Counted from the stretch's first letter, positions 35,922 to 45,411 are shown. The stretch: 61,639 nt of DNA from Symbiobacterium terraclitae (GCF_017874315.1 NZ_JAGGLG010000026.1:1-61639); one strand, 5' to 3'. Notes: generated by a model from the sequence alone, not told the origin. A program made the numbers and translations.

Positions 35922-36808
35922 CGCCCAGTCCCCCCGTTCTTGATCCGGTCGCCGTCGGCGTCGTACTTGAAGAAGCCCTCGCCGGTCTCCACGCCCAGGT
36001 GGCCGGCGCGCACCAGCTTCTTCAGGTTGGGGGCGGGCCGGTACTTCAGGTCGCCGTACTCGCGCCAGAGCCGCTCGGCCATGACCAGCACGGTGTCGAG
36101 GCCGATGCGGTCGGCGATCTCCAGCGGCCCGCGGGGCATCTCGAAGCCCAGCCGCATGGCGGTGTCGATGTCCTCGGCCGAGGCGACGCCCTCCAGGAGC
36201 AGCTGACAGGCCTCGTTGATCAGGGGGACGATCAGGCGGGTGGTGATGTAGCCCGGCGACTCGTAGACCTCGACGCCGGTGCGGTCGAGCCGGTCCACGA
36301 GGGACATGACCTCGGCCACGGTCTCGTCGCTGGTCTTCAGGCCGCGCACCACCTGCACCACCTTGGTGCGCAGGATGGGCTGCAGGAAGTGGCAGCCGAT
36401 GACCCGGTCGGGCCGGTTGGTGGCAGACGCCATCTCGGTGATGGAGAGGGTGGAGGTGTTGGAGGCGAGGATGACTTCCCCGCGGCAGATCTGGTCCAGC
36501 GTGCGGAGGAGCTCCTGGTCTTCCTTGATGTCCCCGATCCGCGCCGTGAGGACGAAGTCGGCCTTGGCCAGCTCGGTCATGTCCGTCGTGAAGCTGATGC
36601 GGGAAAGGATGGCTCGCTTCTCCGATTCCGTAATAGCCCACCGCTCAATCTCGTGCTGCAGCGACAGCTCGATCTGCCGGCGGGCCTGCGCCAGATCCTC
36701 AGCCGTCTGCCCGACCAGGATCACTTCCAGGCCCTTGGAGGCGACCAACTGGGCGATGCCGCGCCCGTTGGGCCCCGTACCGACGACACCCCAGGTACGA
36801 ACCGACAT
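35918..36808 (-). CDS. 3-hydroxyacyl-CoA dehydrogenase family protein
   Basis: The 296-residue protein follows 3-hydroxybutyryl-CoA dehydrogenases: Rossmann loop VVGTGPNGRGIAQ, SNTSTLSIT, catalytic-His segment GCHFLQPILRTK and INEACQLL. Two changes stand out. The usual GxGxMGxGIA loop has asparagine for methionine, and the Glu of the catalytic His-Glu pair (normally KLVEVIRG) is Gln (KVVQVVRG). ATG 36808 has AAGGAG eight bases upstream. Coupling to ackA suggests a fermentative acyl-CoA context, but activity may be altered. Confidence 0.85.
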   Translation of the reverse strand: MSVRTWGVVGTGPNGRGIAQLVASKGLEVILVGQTAEDLAQARRQIELSLQHEIERWAITESEKRAILSRISFTTDMTELAKADFVLTARIGDIKEDQELLRTLDQICRGEVILASNTSTLSITEMASATNRPDRVIGCHFLQPILRTKVVQVVRGLKTSDETVAEVMSLVDRLDRTGVEVYESPGYITTRLIVPLINEACQLLLEGVASAEDIDTAMRLGFEMPRGPLEIADRIGLDTVLVMAERLWREYGDLKYRPAPNLKKLVRAGHLGVETGEGFFKYDADGDRIKNGGTGR

Positions 36809-37225
36809 AGTCACACTCCTTACCATGACGGTGGTCCCATCTTCTTGTGCGTTCGTTCCCAATCCCCAATCATAGCGACAATCGGCACCGTTTCCTAGAC
36901 TCAAAGGACCAAATGTGAGCGCGCACTAAGGGGGGCAGACCGCTCCGTCGTTCAGCGGAGCCACCCTCATTCGGAAGTTCACCCGGCTCCTCCTCTCGGA
37001 GTATATATAGACAGTCTGGTTGCGGACGGAGCCGGGCATGCGGAGCGGGGCGGGCAGGGCGGCCATTTTCGCCCCGGCCCGCACCGGACGTCGGCAGGGT
37101 ACATATCATGACCAGCAGGAGGCGGGCCAGTTCCCGCTGTCCCACTCCCCGAGTGCGGGCCGCCACATAGCAGACCCTTGCGGCGCCGCCCCTGGGGTCA
37201 TCGCGATGGAAGGGGGAAGTCGAGC
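36809..37225. other. Divergent intergenic region
   Basis: This ~415 bp gap separates the minus-strand dehydrogenase/ackA pair from the plus-strand SPOCS gene. TATGAT on the minus strand (near 36875) and the AT-rich GTATATATAG (near 37000-37010) may be -10 elements. I see no gene in it. Confidence 0.4.
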
Positions 37226-38557
37226 GTGGCCGACTTGCTCAGCACCCAGCTCCTGAAGCTTCAGTGCCTGGTGTGCGAGAACACTGGCGAGGCCTGCATC
37301 GAGTCGCGTTTCAAGTTGCCGCGCCGGGCTAAGAAGATCGCCGAGATCCAGGCCCGAATCGTCGACCTGGAGGCGGACGTCATCGACGGCCAGGTCTGCA
37401 TCTCGGGCGTTCTGCACAAGCAGATCTTCTTCGTAGGCGAGGATCACCACGTACATCACGTTCCGGAAGACGTACCGTTTACCACCTTTGTGGACTGCCC
37501 CGGGGCGAAGGCCGGCGACGTGGCCGAGGTCAAGGCCAACATCGCCAAGGTCAGCTTCACCCTGGAGTGGTGGCAGGAGGTGGTGCAGCGGGTCATCGTG
37601 CAGTTCGTCGTGCGGGTCGCCGAGGACTGCCAGGTGAACGTGCGCCTCAACCCCCGCGGGCCGCGGGTGAAGGCCGAGTGCGTGGTCGGCGAGGCGACCA
37701 AGGCCGTCACCATCGAGAACATCGTCGAGCTGGACCGGCGGGCCATCAAGATCCGCGACCTGCAGGTCTCGCTGGAGGACGTGAAGGCCGAGGCCACCAC
37801 CGATCAGGTGATGTTCCAGGGGACGCTCGTGAAGAATATCTTCTTCATCTCGGAAGACGATGTGGAGATCTTCCAGGAGGAGCGGGTCCCCTTCTCGGGC
37901 ATCGCCGACGTCTGCGGCGCCGAGCCGGGTGACAACGTGACCCTGCAGGCCCAGATCATCCGGGTCGACAAGGTGCTCTCCGACGGCGTGCAGCTGCGCC
38001 AGCGGGTCGTGCTCTCGCTGTTCATCAAGGTCACCCGCACCTGCGAGATCAACGTGGCCGAGGATCCGACCGGCCCGCAGGTGATGGCCTCCCGGGTCAT
38101 CGCCACCGGCGAGCGGCAGGTGCTGGTGGAGAACGTGACCGACCTCAACAAGCCGGCGCAGAAGATCCAGGAGATCCAGGCCCGGGTCGAGGACCTGGCC
38201 GTCGAGATCATCCCCAACAAGGTCGTCATCACGGGCGTTCTGCACAAGCAGATCTTCTTCGTGGGCGAGGACGACATCGTGCGCCACCAGGGCGAAGACA
38301 TCCCGTTCACCACCTTCGTCGACCTGCCGGGCATCAACCCGGGCGACGAGGTCTCCATCACCCCGATTGTGGAGCACGTCGGCTTCGACCTGCTCGACAA
38401 GGTGTGGGTCGAGCACCACGGCCATGACGACGACGAGGGCCGCCCGGTCTTCCGGCGGCTGCTGCAGCGGACGGTGATCCTGCTCTGCGTGACGGGCAGC
38501 CAGGAGCATCCCATCCGCATTGCCCAGGCGCCCTTCGTGCCCCTGGCGGCCGGCTAG
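37226..38557 (+). CDS. Three-repeat SPOCS/DUF3794 (SipL-like) spore-envelope protein
   Basis: About 443 residues contain three DUF3794 repeats, each beginning near an AKKIxEIQARxxDLEAxV block, then an xGVLHKQIFFVGED strand pair and a PFTTFVDxPG turn. Repeats one and three are most alike; repeat two is more divergent. DUF3794 (SPOCS) domains occur in SipL and related proteins that link the forespore basement layer and coat. There is no LysM domain, unlike SipL itself. GTG 37226 is supported by GGAAGGGGGA. No membrane segment is visible. Confidence 0.85.
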   Translation: MADLLSTQLLKLQCLVCENTGEACIESRFKLPRRAKKIAEIQARIVDLEADVIDGQVCISGVLHKQIFFVGEDHHVHHVPEDVPFTTFVDCPGAKAGDVAEVKANIAKVSFTLEWWQEVVQRVIVQFVVRVAEDCQVNVRLNPRGPRVKAECVVGEATKAVTIENIVELDRRAIKIRDLQVSLEDVKAEATTDQVMFQGTLVKNIFFISEDDVEIFQEERVPFSGIADVCGAEPGDNVTLQAQIIRVDKVLSDGVQLRQRVVLSLFIKVTRTCEINVAEDPTGPQVMASRVIATGERQVLVENVTDLNKPAQKIQEIQARVEDLAVEIIPNKVVITGVLHKQIFFVGEDDIVRHQGEDIPFTTFVDLPGINPGDEVSITPIVEHVGFDLLDKVWVEHHGHDDDEGRPVFRRLLQRTVILLCVTGSQEHPIRIAQAPFVPLAAG

Positions 38558-38626
38558 TCTCCGGCCCGCCCGCCGGCGCCAGGGCGCCGGGTGGCTGTAC
38601 AGCAGTCCTGACGCCGGGGGCGGAGT

Positions 38627-38660
38627 GAGGGAGGCAACCCGTCAAGGGGCTGCCTCCCTC
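38627..38660. terminator. Terminator between convergent genes
   Basis: GAGGGAGGCA (38627-38636) pairs with TGCCTCCCTC (38651-38660). It can serve both the SPOCS gene and the minus-strand gene ending at 38669. Confidence 0.7.
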
Positions 38661-38668
38661 GGCGCGCT

Positions 38669-39283
38669 CTACTCGCAGCACCACTCGTGCCACCACCACT
38701 GCTCAAACTCGGCGATCAGCCCAGGCGGGTTGACCAGCCGGGTGGCCTCCAGGCACCAGTCGTCGTAGTCCCACTGGTGGACCAGGAGGGGCACGGGCCG
38801 GCCGAACCGGGCGAGGATGACGCCCGACTCCTGGAGCCGGCGGGCCACGCCCGTCACCAGGTTGAGCAGGGCCCGCCGGGCGGCGGTTTCCCAGGCGTCG
38901 TACCGCTCCGCGTCCTCCAGGAGGGCGGCGATCTCCTCCGGGCTCCGGTAAAGGCCCTGCCGCCGGAGCCAGCGGGCCAGGAGCCGGTGGCTCTCGGGGT
39001 CGGCCAGGCGGTCGCACTCCTGGCGGCTCAGCCCCACGGCCGTGACGAACTCCGGCTCCCACAGGGCGAAGTACCAGCGGGCCTCGCCGGGCTCCTCCCC
39101 CTGGCTGATGGCCTGCTGGAGGTGGTCCGGGGTGTTGTAGTAGAGCCAGAGCTTCATCCGGTGGGGGCCGTCATCGAAGTCGACGTAGAGGGAGAGGACG
39201 TACGCGTCCTGCAGGCGCGGGCGCTCGGCGAGCAGGAGCCCCTCGGCCAGGCGCTCGTAGAGGTGCTCCGCGAACGGTTCCAT
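38669..39283 (-). CDS. Hypothetical protein, Trp-rich C-terminus (~204 aa)
   Basis: An acidic soluble protein with YVLSLYVDFDDGPHRMKLWL near the start, ARWYFALWEPEFV in the middle and an unusual end, EFEQWWWHEWCCE. ATG 39283 has GAGGTGA six bases upstream and is preferred over GTG 39292. It lies between two SPOCS-type genes on the opposite strand. I do not recognise a family; the early beta-strand pattern loosely recalls DUF4303-like immunity proteins, which I do not claim. Confidence 0.6.
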   Translation of the reverse strand: MEPFAEHLYERLAEGLLLAERPRLQDAYVLSLYVDFDDGPHRMKLWLYYNTPDHLQQAISQGEEPGEARWYFALWEPEFVTAVGLSRQECDRLADPESHRLLARWLRRQGLYRSPEEIAALLEDAERYDAWETAARRALLNLVTGVARRLQESGVILARFGRPVPLLVHQWDYDDWCLEATRLVNPPGLIAEFEQWWWHEWCCE

Positions 39284-39313
39284 CCCGTTCACCTCGAATC
39301 CGCTTAGCTTGGG

Positions 39314-41059
39314 ATGGAAGCTGTTCGACGGAATGACGTATTTTTCCTCTCAAGGCGAAATGATGAAAATGCGGTTCTGACCCCTGCGGGCGGGTCGTAT
39401 ACCTCCCGCGAGGTGGGACAGGTGCTCTTCTACCGCGCACGCCTTGACGGGCCCGCCGAGGTGCTGGACGTCTCGCTGAGCCCGGTGCGCCCCGCCCGCC
39501 GCGCGGCCGGGGCTCCACCGGCCGTCCTCGGGCAGGCGGACTGGCTCCACGGTCGGGTGCGGGTGGTGCTGCGGTACGGACCGGCGGAGGGACCGCTCCG
39601 GACCCACAGGGGATGGCTCTGCACCGACCTGCAGCCGGGGCGGCGCCTGCGCCTGGCGGGTTGCCAGCTGGACGGGGGCGAGGTGCTGCTCTCACTGGTC
39701 CCCGTGCCCGCCGGCGCCGGGCGGGAGCACCTGCGGGACCGGTTCCGGCTGCCCTTCCACCTGAACGCCTGGGGCGTGGAGGCGGTGACGGGGGTCCGGG
39801 CCGAGCTGTTCTGCATCCCGACCGTGCGCCCCGGCGCCCTGGCGCTGCGGGGCCGGGGCGTGGTCGTGCTGGAGACGCCGGCGGCCCGCCTGGTGCGGGC
39901 GATCCCCTTCTGCCGGCGGGTTGCCGTGGAACTGAACGCGCAGCTGCGCTGGCGGGCCCGGGCCGCCGTCGAGGGGGTGGAGGTGCGCGTCGGCCCCGGC
40001 GGCGCCGTGGAGGGATGGCTCCACGTGGCGGTGGACTGCCGTGGGGAGCCGGGGCCGGCGGGCGGGGCGGGACCCGGGATGGTGGACTCGTCTAGGATTG
40101 CCGCGGTGGCGGCGGTGCGCAGGGTGGACGCGGCGGTGAAGCGGCTGGAGGCCGAGGTGGTCGGCGGCGGGCTGGCGCTGGTCTCGGGCGGGGTGGAGCT
40201 GGACGTCGCCTGGGCGGACCGGTCGGGGCGGGGCCGCTGGTCGTCCCGGGAGGTGACCTTCAGCGCGCTTCTGCCGATCGCCGGCCTCTGCGAGGGGGAC
40301 AGGCTGGAGCCGGTGGCGCAGGTGGAGCGGCTGTCCCGGGCGGGGAAGGGACGGGACGAGCGGGCCTTCGTGCTCGTGGGGGTCGGGCTGACCGCACTGC
40401 GGGCGGTCCACCTGGAGCTGGGCGGCGCCTGGTACCGGGCAGAGCGGGTGGTCGGGCAGGCCGTGGCGACGGTGGAGCTGAACGAGCCGCTCTTCCCGCG
40501 GGAGAGCCGGCCGGCGGCGGCTGAGAGGGAGCCGGACCGCAGGCTGGAACTGGCGACCGGACTGCAGGCGCCGTGGACGGCCCTCCGGGCGCGCATCCGC
40601 CGCACCGGCGGCCGGGCTGCGCTGGAGGTGCGGGTTGAGCCGTATGGGGCGGGCTCAGCCCGGGCGGATGAGCGGGCAGAACCGGACGGGGATCGCTCGG
40701 CCTCTGCCACGATGCGCGTGGAACTGCCTGGCGACCCTGGCGCGGTGTTGAGCCTGGCAGCGGTGGGGGCGCAGGCCGTGATCCGGGCGGGGCGGCCACT
40801 GCGGGACGGAGGGGTGGAGGTTGCGCTGCCGCAGGGGACGGCCACCGCGGCCTGGCACCCGCTGCCCGTGCCCGCGCGGTGGGCCGTCGACGTGCTGCCG
40901 CATCCCGGTGGCGTCACCTGCCTGGTGCGGGGCGACGGCGGTCTGCGCCGGGTCGCCCTGCCCGGCGCCGGCGGCGTGCCGGCCGCGGTGACGGTGGCCG
41001 GAACGGTCGTACCGGGCGCCGCGCTGAACAGACTGTGGGTGGAGGCGGTCAACGCATGA
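39314..41059 (+). CDS. Divergent three-domain SPOCS/DUF3794-like protein
   Basis: The 581-residue protein has a segment (about 265-345) that lines up with DUF3794: AAVRRVDAAVKRLEAEVV, ALVSGGVELDVAW, SSREVTFSALLPIAGL and EGDRLEPVAQVE. Two similar but weaker blocks precede it (near 35-110 and 150-235). The C-terminal third has no such match. ATG 39314 opens the frame in an AT-rich stretch without a good site; GTG 39422 has GAGGTGG upstream and may be the true start. It is extremely rich in Arg, Ala, Val and Gly. Probably a spore-surface protein related to the one at 37226. Confidence 0.6.
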   Translation: MEAVRRNDVFFLSRRNDENAVLTPAGGSYTSREVGQVLFYRARLDGPAEVLDVSLSPVRPARRAAGAPPAVLGQADWLHGRVRVVLRYGPAEGPLRTHRGWLCTDLQPGRRLRLAGCQLDGGEVLLSLVPVPAGAGREHLRDRFRLPFHLNAWGVEAVTGVRAELFCIPTVRPGALALRGRGVVVLETPAARLVRAIPFCRRVAVELNAQLRWRARAAVEGVEVRVGPGGAVEGWLHVAVDCRGEPGPAGGAGPGMVDSSRIAAVAAVRRVDAAVKRLEAEVVGGGLALVSGGVELDVAWADRSGRGRWSSREVTFSALLPIAGLCEGDRLEPVAQVERLSRAGKGRDERAFVLVGVGLTALRAVHLELGGAWYRAERVVGQAVATVELNEPLFPRESRPAAAEREPDRRLELATGLQAPWTALRARIRRTGGRAALEVRVEPYGAGSARADERAEPDGDRSASATMRVELPGDPGAVLSLAAVGAQAVIRAGRPLRDGGVEVALPQGTATAAWHPLPVPARWAVDVLPHPGGVTCLVRGDGGLRRVALPGAGGVPAAVTVAGTVVPGAALNRLWVEAVNA

Positions 41060-41113
41060 CGGAAACGAATGCGAGCGTGTTCCTGCCGCGCGGAATCTGC
41101 CAGCGCGCATCGC

Positions 41114-41142
41114 TGGACAGCAACAGGTCGCCATGCTAAAAT
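41114..41142 (+). promoter_or_regulatory. Promoter of tRNA-Val
   Basis: TGGACA (41114-41119), 17 bp, TAAAAT (41137-41142) preceded by TGC. It ends 18 bases before the tRNA. Confidence 0.7.
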
Positions 41143-41160
41143 ACGATGTGCTTGCAAAGC

Positions 41161-41236
41161 GGTCGCTTAGCTCAGTTGGTAGAGCACGTGCTTTACACGC
41201 ATGGGGTCGGGGGTTCGAGTCCCTCAGCGACCACCA
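41161..41236 (+). tRNA. tRNA-Val (anticodon TAC)
   Basis: Acceptor GGTCGCT/AGCGACC, loop TTTACAC, TTCGAGT T-loop and encoded CCA; 76 bases. Confidence 0.97.
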
Positions 41237-41245
41237 TCGAAGTTC

Positions 41246-41275
41246 AGGCCGGGCCTTGTGCCCCGGCCTTCTTTG
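41246..41275 (+). terminator. Terminator after tRNA-Val
   Basis: AGGCCGGG pairs with CCCGGCCT, followed by TCTTTGC. Confidence 0.8.
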
Positions 41276-41590
41276 CTTTCCTGACCACCTGACGTGGCCG
41301 CTCGGAACCGCGCGTCTGCTCCGGGCGGCCTCTCCGGTATGCGGCGCCCGCTGCCGGCGGTGCGGGACAGTCGGGAGTGCCCGTGCTTCGTGATCCCGGG
41401 ACCACGGGAGACGGTCATGCCCCACGGTTGTCGGGTCGATTATAGAGGTCGGAAACATCTATCGAATGGCTAATTGACGCAACACACACGCAGCCTTAAC
41501 AATAGGTTCTGGCCACCGGATGCCAAACACGCCGCCAGCCCGCAGCGTGTTCGCTCTGGCGCGGCGTTTTCCAGGGGAGGGGTGCATTCC
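41270..41590 (+). other. Leader of the ABC exporter pair
   Basis: No gene is seen between the tRNA-Val terminator and the ABC gene. TTGACG at 41474-41479 with TAACAA 17 bp later is a possible promoter, which argues against the longer ABC open frame starting at 41474. Confidence 0.4.
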
Positions 41591-43354
41591 TTGCAGCAGC
41601 CGATGCGCTCGTACTGGCACATCCTGCGCCAGTACATCGCGCCCCAGAGGGGCACGGTCCTCCTGATGGTCGTCGCCCTGCTCGCCAGCGTCGGCCTGCA
41701 GCTGGCCGGGCCCAACGTCGTCAGCCGGTTCCTGGACGCCGCCCGGGCCGGCGCCCCGCAGCCGCTCTTGGTGTGGATGGCCCTGACCTACGTCGGCATC
41801 ATGGCCCTGGCCAAGGTCTGCGACGTACTGGTGGGCTACTGGGCCGCACAGGTGGCCTGGACCGCCACCAACGCCCTGCGGGAGGAGCTGACCGCCCACC
41901 TGCTCTCCCTGGGTCCCTCCTTCTGCAAGGCCCGCCTGCCAGGCGAGCTCATCGAGCGGGTCGACGGTGATGTCAACGGCCTGGCGGAGTCGTTCTCCAG
42001 TTTCTGGGTGAACCTGGTGGGGAACGGCCTGCTGCTGGCCGGCATCGTGGCGGTGGGGTTCTGGAAGGACGTCCGCATCGGCCTGGCGCTGCTCCTGTTT
42101 GCGGCGGTCGCGGCGGCCGTGCTGGCCCGGGTGCGGCGTCCGGCCGTCGCCTACGTCGTACGGGACCGGGAGCAGAGCGCGGCTCTGTACGGCTACCTCG
42201 GCGAGGCCATGGCGGCTTCGGAGGACCTCCGGTCCCAGGGCGCGGTGCCGTACGCCCTGCGCCGTCTCTTCGAGCACCTCCGCAGCTGGGTGCCCGTGCG
42301 CCTTCAGGCCGACCTCCGGCGCAGCGCCGTCTGGATGACCGCCGTCACACTCGTCGTGCTCGGCACCGCCGTCGCCTTCGGGGTGGGCGGCGCCCTGTAT
42401 CAGCTAGGCGCCATCTCGCTGGGTACGGTCTACCTGGTCATCGCCTACATGGGGATGATGGCCGGCCCCATCGACATGCTCCGCACCGAACTGCAGAAGC
42501 TGCAGGGCGCCGAGGCCGGCATCCAGCGGGTGCGGGAGCTGCTGGAGACCCGGTCCGTCCTGGTCGACGGCACCGTCCGGCTGCCCGCGGGCCCCCTGGC
42601 GGTGGAGTTCAGGGACGTGCACTTCCGATACGATGACGAGGCGGTGACCGGCCAGGACGAGGGGCCCAGCGTCCTGCAGGGGGTGAGCTTCCGGCTGGAG
42701 CCCGGCCGCACGCTGGGGCTGCTGGGGCGGACCGGCAGCGGCAAGACCACCGTGGTCCGGCTGCTGTTCCGGTTCCACGACCCGCAGCAGGGCGAGGTGC
42801 TGCTGGGCGGCGTCAACCTGCGCGACGCCCGGCTGGAGTCCGTCCGCTCCGCCGTCGGCCTCGTCACGCAGGATGTGCAGATCATGGAGGCCACCCTGCG
42901 GGACAACATCACCTTCTTCGATCCGGAGGTGCGGGACGACCGGCTCCTGGCGGTGATCGACGGTCTGGGGTTCCGACAGTGGGTGGACCGGCTGCCGCAG
43001 GGCCTGGACACCCCGGTCTCCCCCGCGACGCTCTCCGCCGGCGAGGCCCAGCTGGTGGCGCTGGCCCGGGTGTTCCTCAAGAATCCGGGCCTGGTCATCC
43101 TGGACGAGGCCACCAGCCGGCTGGACCCGGCCACCGAGGCCCTGCAGCTCAGGGCCTTCGAGCGCCTGCTCCGGGGTCGGACCGCGATCGTGGTGGCCCA
43201 CCGGCTGTCGACGGTGGAGCGGATGGACGACATCCTGATTCTGGAGGGGGGCAGGGTGGTGGAGTACGGGCCGCGCGCGGTGCTGGCGGCCGATCCCCGC
43301 TCGATCTTCGCGCGGTACCTGCGCACCTGGGGGCGGTGGTCGGATGAGGGGTAG
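41591..43354 (+). CDS. ABC exporter half-transporter (permease + ATPase)
   Basis: Six hydrophobic segments in the first ~310 residues form the type-1 exporter membrane domain. The ATPase follows with Walker A GRTGSGKTT, Q-loop VTQDVQIME, signature LSAGEAQLVALAR, Walker B LVILDEATSRLD and switch VAHRLSTV. The signature SAGE differs from the usual SGGQ, common in one half of heterodimers. TTG 41591 lies eight bases after GGGGAGGGG; longer frames overlap the promoter. The next gene encodes the likely partner half. Confidence 0.88.
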   Translation: MQQPMRSYWHILRQYIAPQRGTVLLMVVALLASVGLQLAGPNVVSRFLDAARAGAPQPLLVWMALTYVGIMALAKVCDVLVGYWAAQVAWTATNALREELTAHLLSLGPSFCKARLPGELIERVDGDVNGLAESFSSFWVNLVGNGLLLAGIVAVGFWKDVRIGLALLLFAAVAAAVLARVRRPAVAYVVRDREQSAALYGYLGEAMAASEDLRSQGAVPYALRRLFEHLRSWVPVRLQADLRRSAVWMTAVTLVVLGTAVAFGVGGALYQLGAISLGTVYLVIAYMGMMAGPIDMLRTELQKLQGAEAGIQRVRELLETRSVLVDGTVRLPAGPLAVEFRDVHFRYDDEAVTGQDEGPSVLQGVSFRLEPGRTLGLLGRTGSGKTTVVRLLFRFHDPQQGEVLLGGVNLRDARLESVRSAVGLVTQDVQIMEATLRDNITFFDPEVRDDRLLAVIDGLGFRQWVDRLPQGLDTPVSPATLSAGEAQLVALARVFLKNPGLVILDEATSRLDPATEALQLRAFERLLRGRTAIVVAHRLSTVERMDDILILEGGRVVEYGPRAVLAADPRSIFARYLRTWGRWSDEG

Positions 43355-43364
43355 CGCACATTCC

Positions 43365-45103
43365 ATGCCGTCGACCAACTACTTCGTCTGGCGCCTGATC
43401 GCGTACGGGCGGCTCCTGTACGCTGCCAAGGCCGCGTGTTGGATCGCCTATCACGTCTGGCCCCTCATCCCGGGCCTGTTGGCCAAAGCCCTGTTCGATT
43501 TCCTGGAGGGGGACGCGGCGGCGGGCTTCAACGTGCCCACCGCACTGGCCCTCCTGGTCGCGGCCGGGCTCGGCCGGCTGGGGATCATGTGGGGCGCGGT
43601 GGTCTCCGGCACCTGCTGCTGCGCAACCTGCTGGAGCGGATCCTGCGGCGGTCCGGCTCCGGGACCGCCCCGGGCAGCGTCGGCGAGGCGATCTCCACCC
43701 TGCGCGACGACGTGGAGTCCGTGGACGGGGTGGTGGACTGGCCGTTCGACGTGACGGCCGCCCTTGCCTACGCCTCCGGGGCCATCGCGGTCCTTCTGAC
43801 CGTCGATGCGCGAATCACCGTGGCGGTCTTCCTGCCGCTGGCGGCGGTCATCGCCACCGCCCAGCTCCTGCGCACGAGGCTTCAGCACTACCGGGCCGCG
43901 AGCCGCCAGGCCACGGCCCGCGTGACGGGGGTCATCGGCGAGATCTTCACCGCCCGCCAGGCGATCCAGGTCGCCGGCGCGGAGGCCGCGGTCGTGGCCC
44001 GCCTGCGCAGGCTGGGCGAGGAGCGCAAGCGGGCCGTCCTGCGCGAGCGGCTGCAGGACCTGTCGCTGGACGCGGTCTTCACCGGCACCGTGAACCTGGG
44101 CACCGGCCTGACCCTCCTCGCGGCGGCCTCCGCGATGCGGGCCGGGACGTTCACCATCGGCGACTTCGCCCTGTTTGCCACCTACCTCTCGCAGGTTGCG
44201 GAGTTCACCTCCTTCGTGGGTTACCTGGTCGCGATGTACCAGAAGACCCGGATCGCCTTCCGGAGGCTGGTGGACCTGCTGCAGGGCGCCCCGCCCGCGG
44301 CGCTGGTGGCCCACCACCCGGTGCCGCTGGCAGGTCCGCTGCCGGACCTCCCCGCACCGGCCAGGAGCGCCGGGGACCGCCTCCGGCACTTCGCGGTGAG
44401 GGGGATCACGGTCCGGCATCCTCGGGGCGGCGGGATTGAGGACGCCTCCCTCGAAATCGAGCCCGGCACGCTGACGGTGATCACCGGCCGGGTCGGCTCG
44501 GGCAAGAGCACGCTGCTCAGGGCCATGCTGGGCCTCGTCGAGACCCAGTCCGGCGAGCGGTTCTGGAACGGGCGCGCCGTGGCACGCCCCGGCGAGTTCC
44601 TCGTGCCCCCGCGGGTCGCCTACGTGCCGCAGGTGCCCGTGCTGCTCTCCGGAACCGTCAGGGAGAACATCTGCCTCGGCCTGCCCTGTGCCGACGAGGC
44701 GCTGCGCCGGGCCGTGCGCGACTCGGCCCTGGAGCGGGACCTCCTGGCGTTCCCGCAGGGGCTGGACACGGTGATCGGGACCCGCGGGGTGCGGCTCTCC
44801 GGGGGGCAGATCCAGCGCACGGCTGTGGCCCGGGCGCCGGTCCGGGAGCCGGAGCTGTTCGTGTTCGACGACATCTCCAGCGCCCTCGACGTGGAGACGG
44901 AGCAGCAGCTGTGGCGGCGGGTTCTGGCCCGCGGGGTCGCGTGCGTGGCGGTGTCGCACCGCCCCGCCGTGCTGCGGCAGGCGCACCGCATCATCGTCCT
45001 CGACGGCGGACGCATCGTCGGGTGCGGCCGGCTGGAGGAACTCCTCGAGACCTGCCCGGCGATGCGGGACCTGTGGTCCGCATCCGCGGAGGGCGCTCCG
45101 TAA
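43365..45103 (+). pseudogene. Second ABC exporter half, interrupted by a frameshift
   Basis: The frame from ATG 43365 gives two membrane segments up to WGAVVSG, then homology continues in another frame with LLLRNLLERILRR and runs to 45103. Loss of one base near 43611-43613 explains it. The ATPase part is intact: GRVGSGKST, YVPQVPVLLSG, LSGGQIQRTAVARA, FVFDDISSALD and AVSHRP. Together with the previous gene it would make a heterodimeric exporter. It may be a pseudogene or carry a sequencing error. Confidence 0.8.
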
Positions 45104-45411
45104 GAACCGAAGCGGTGGCGATGGCGGTGCCGGGCGGCCGGCGATGAGCTGCCCCGGGCTGCCTCCCGCAGCGGCGGAATGGCGGAGGGGGAGGAGATCC
45201 CACTCGCGGGGTGCTGGAGAACTCGGGTGGATCCCTCCGACCGGTCTGGGAGCTATGCCTTGACAGGCAGGGGTAGTACTTTAGTACTATTAATACTGGC
45301 CTGTAGGGAGTAATACCCGCAACGAAAGTGCCAGTTCGGACCATACCAGCTTCCTGATATACTGAATCGCACAGTCCAGGATTTAGCAACTGATCACAGG
45401 AGGTCGAATTC
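45104..45411 (+). other. Intergenic region with promoter for the stalk-domain protein
   Basis: There is no gene in this ~308 bp gap. It contains TTGACA at 45260 and the AGTACT repeats at 45275-45297. GC drops markedly from about 45260 to the start codon. Confidence 0.5.
45260..45297 (+). promoter_or_regulatory. -35 element with AGTACT operator-like repeats
   Basis: TTGACA (45260-45265) is followed by TAGTAC-TTTA-GTACTA (45274-45289), a perfect 6+6 dyad. The hexamer AGTACT occurs at 45275 and 45283, and AATACT at 45292. The dyad would cover the -10 region, so a repressor bound there would block the promoter. Confidence 0.5.

Noticed and set aside
34725-36641. A 638-codon frame extending ackA upstream
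   Set aside because: Acetate kinase starts at ATG 35921; the extension is an out-of-frame shadow of the hydroxyacyl-CoA dehydrogenase gene.
45260-45410. Riboswitch upstream of the stalk-domain gene
   Set aside because: The segment is short and its only structure is the AGTACT dyad, better explained as an operator.
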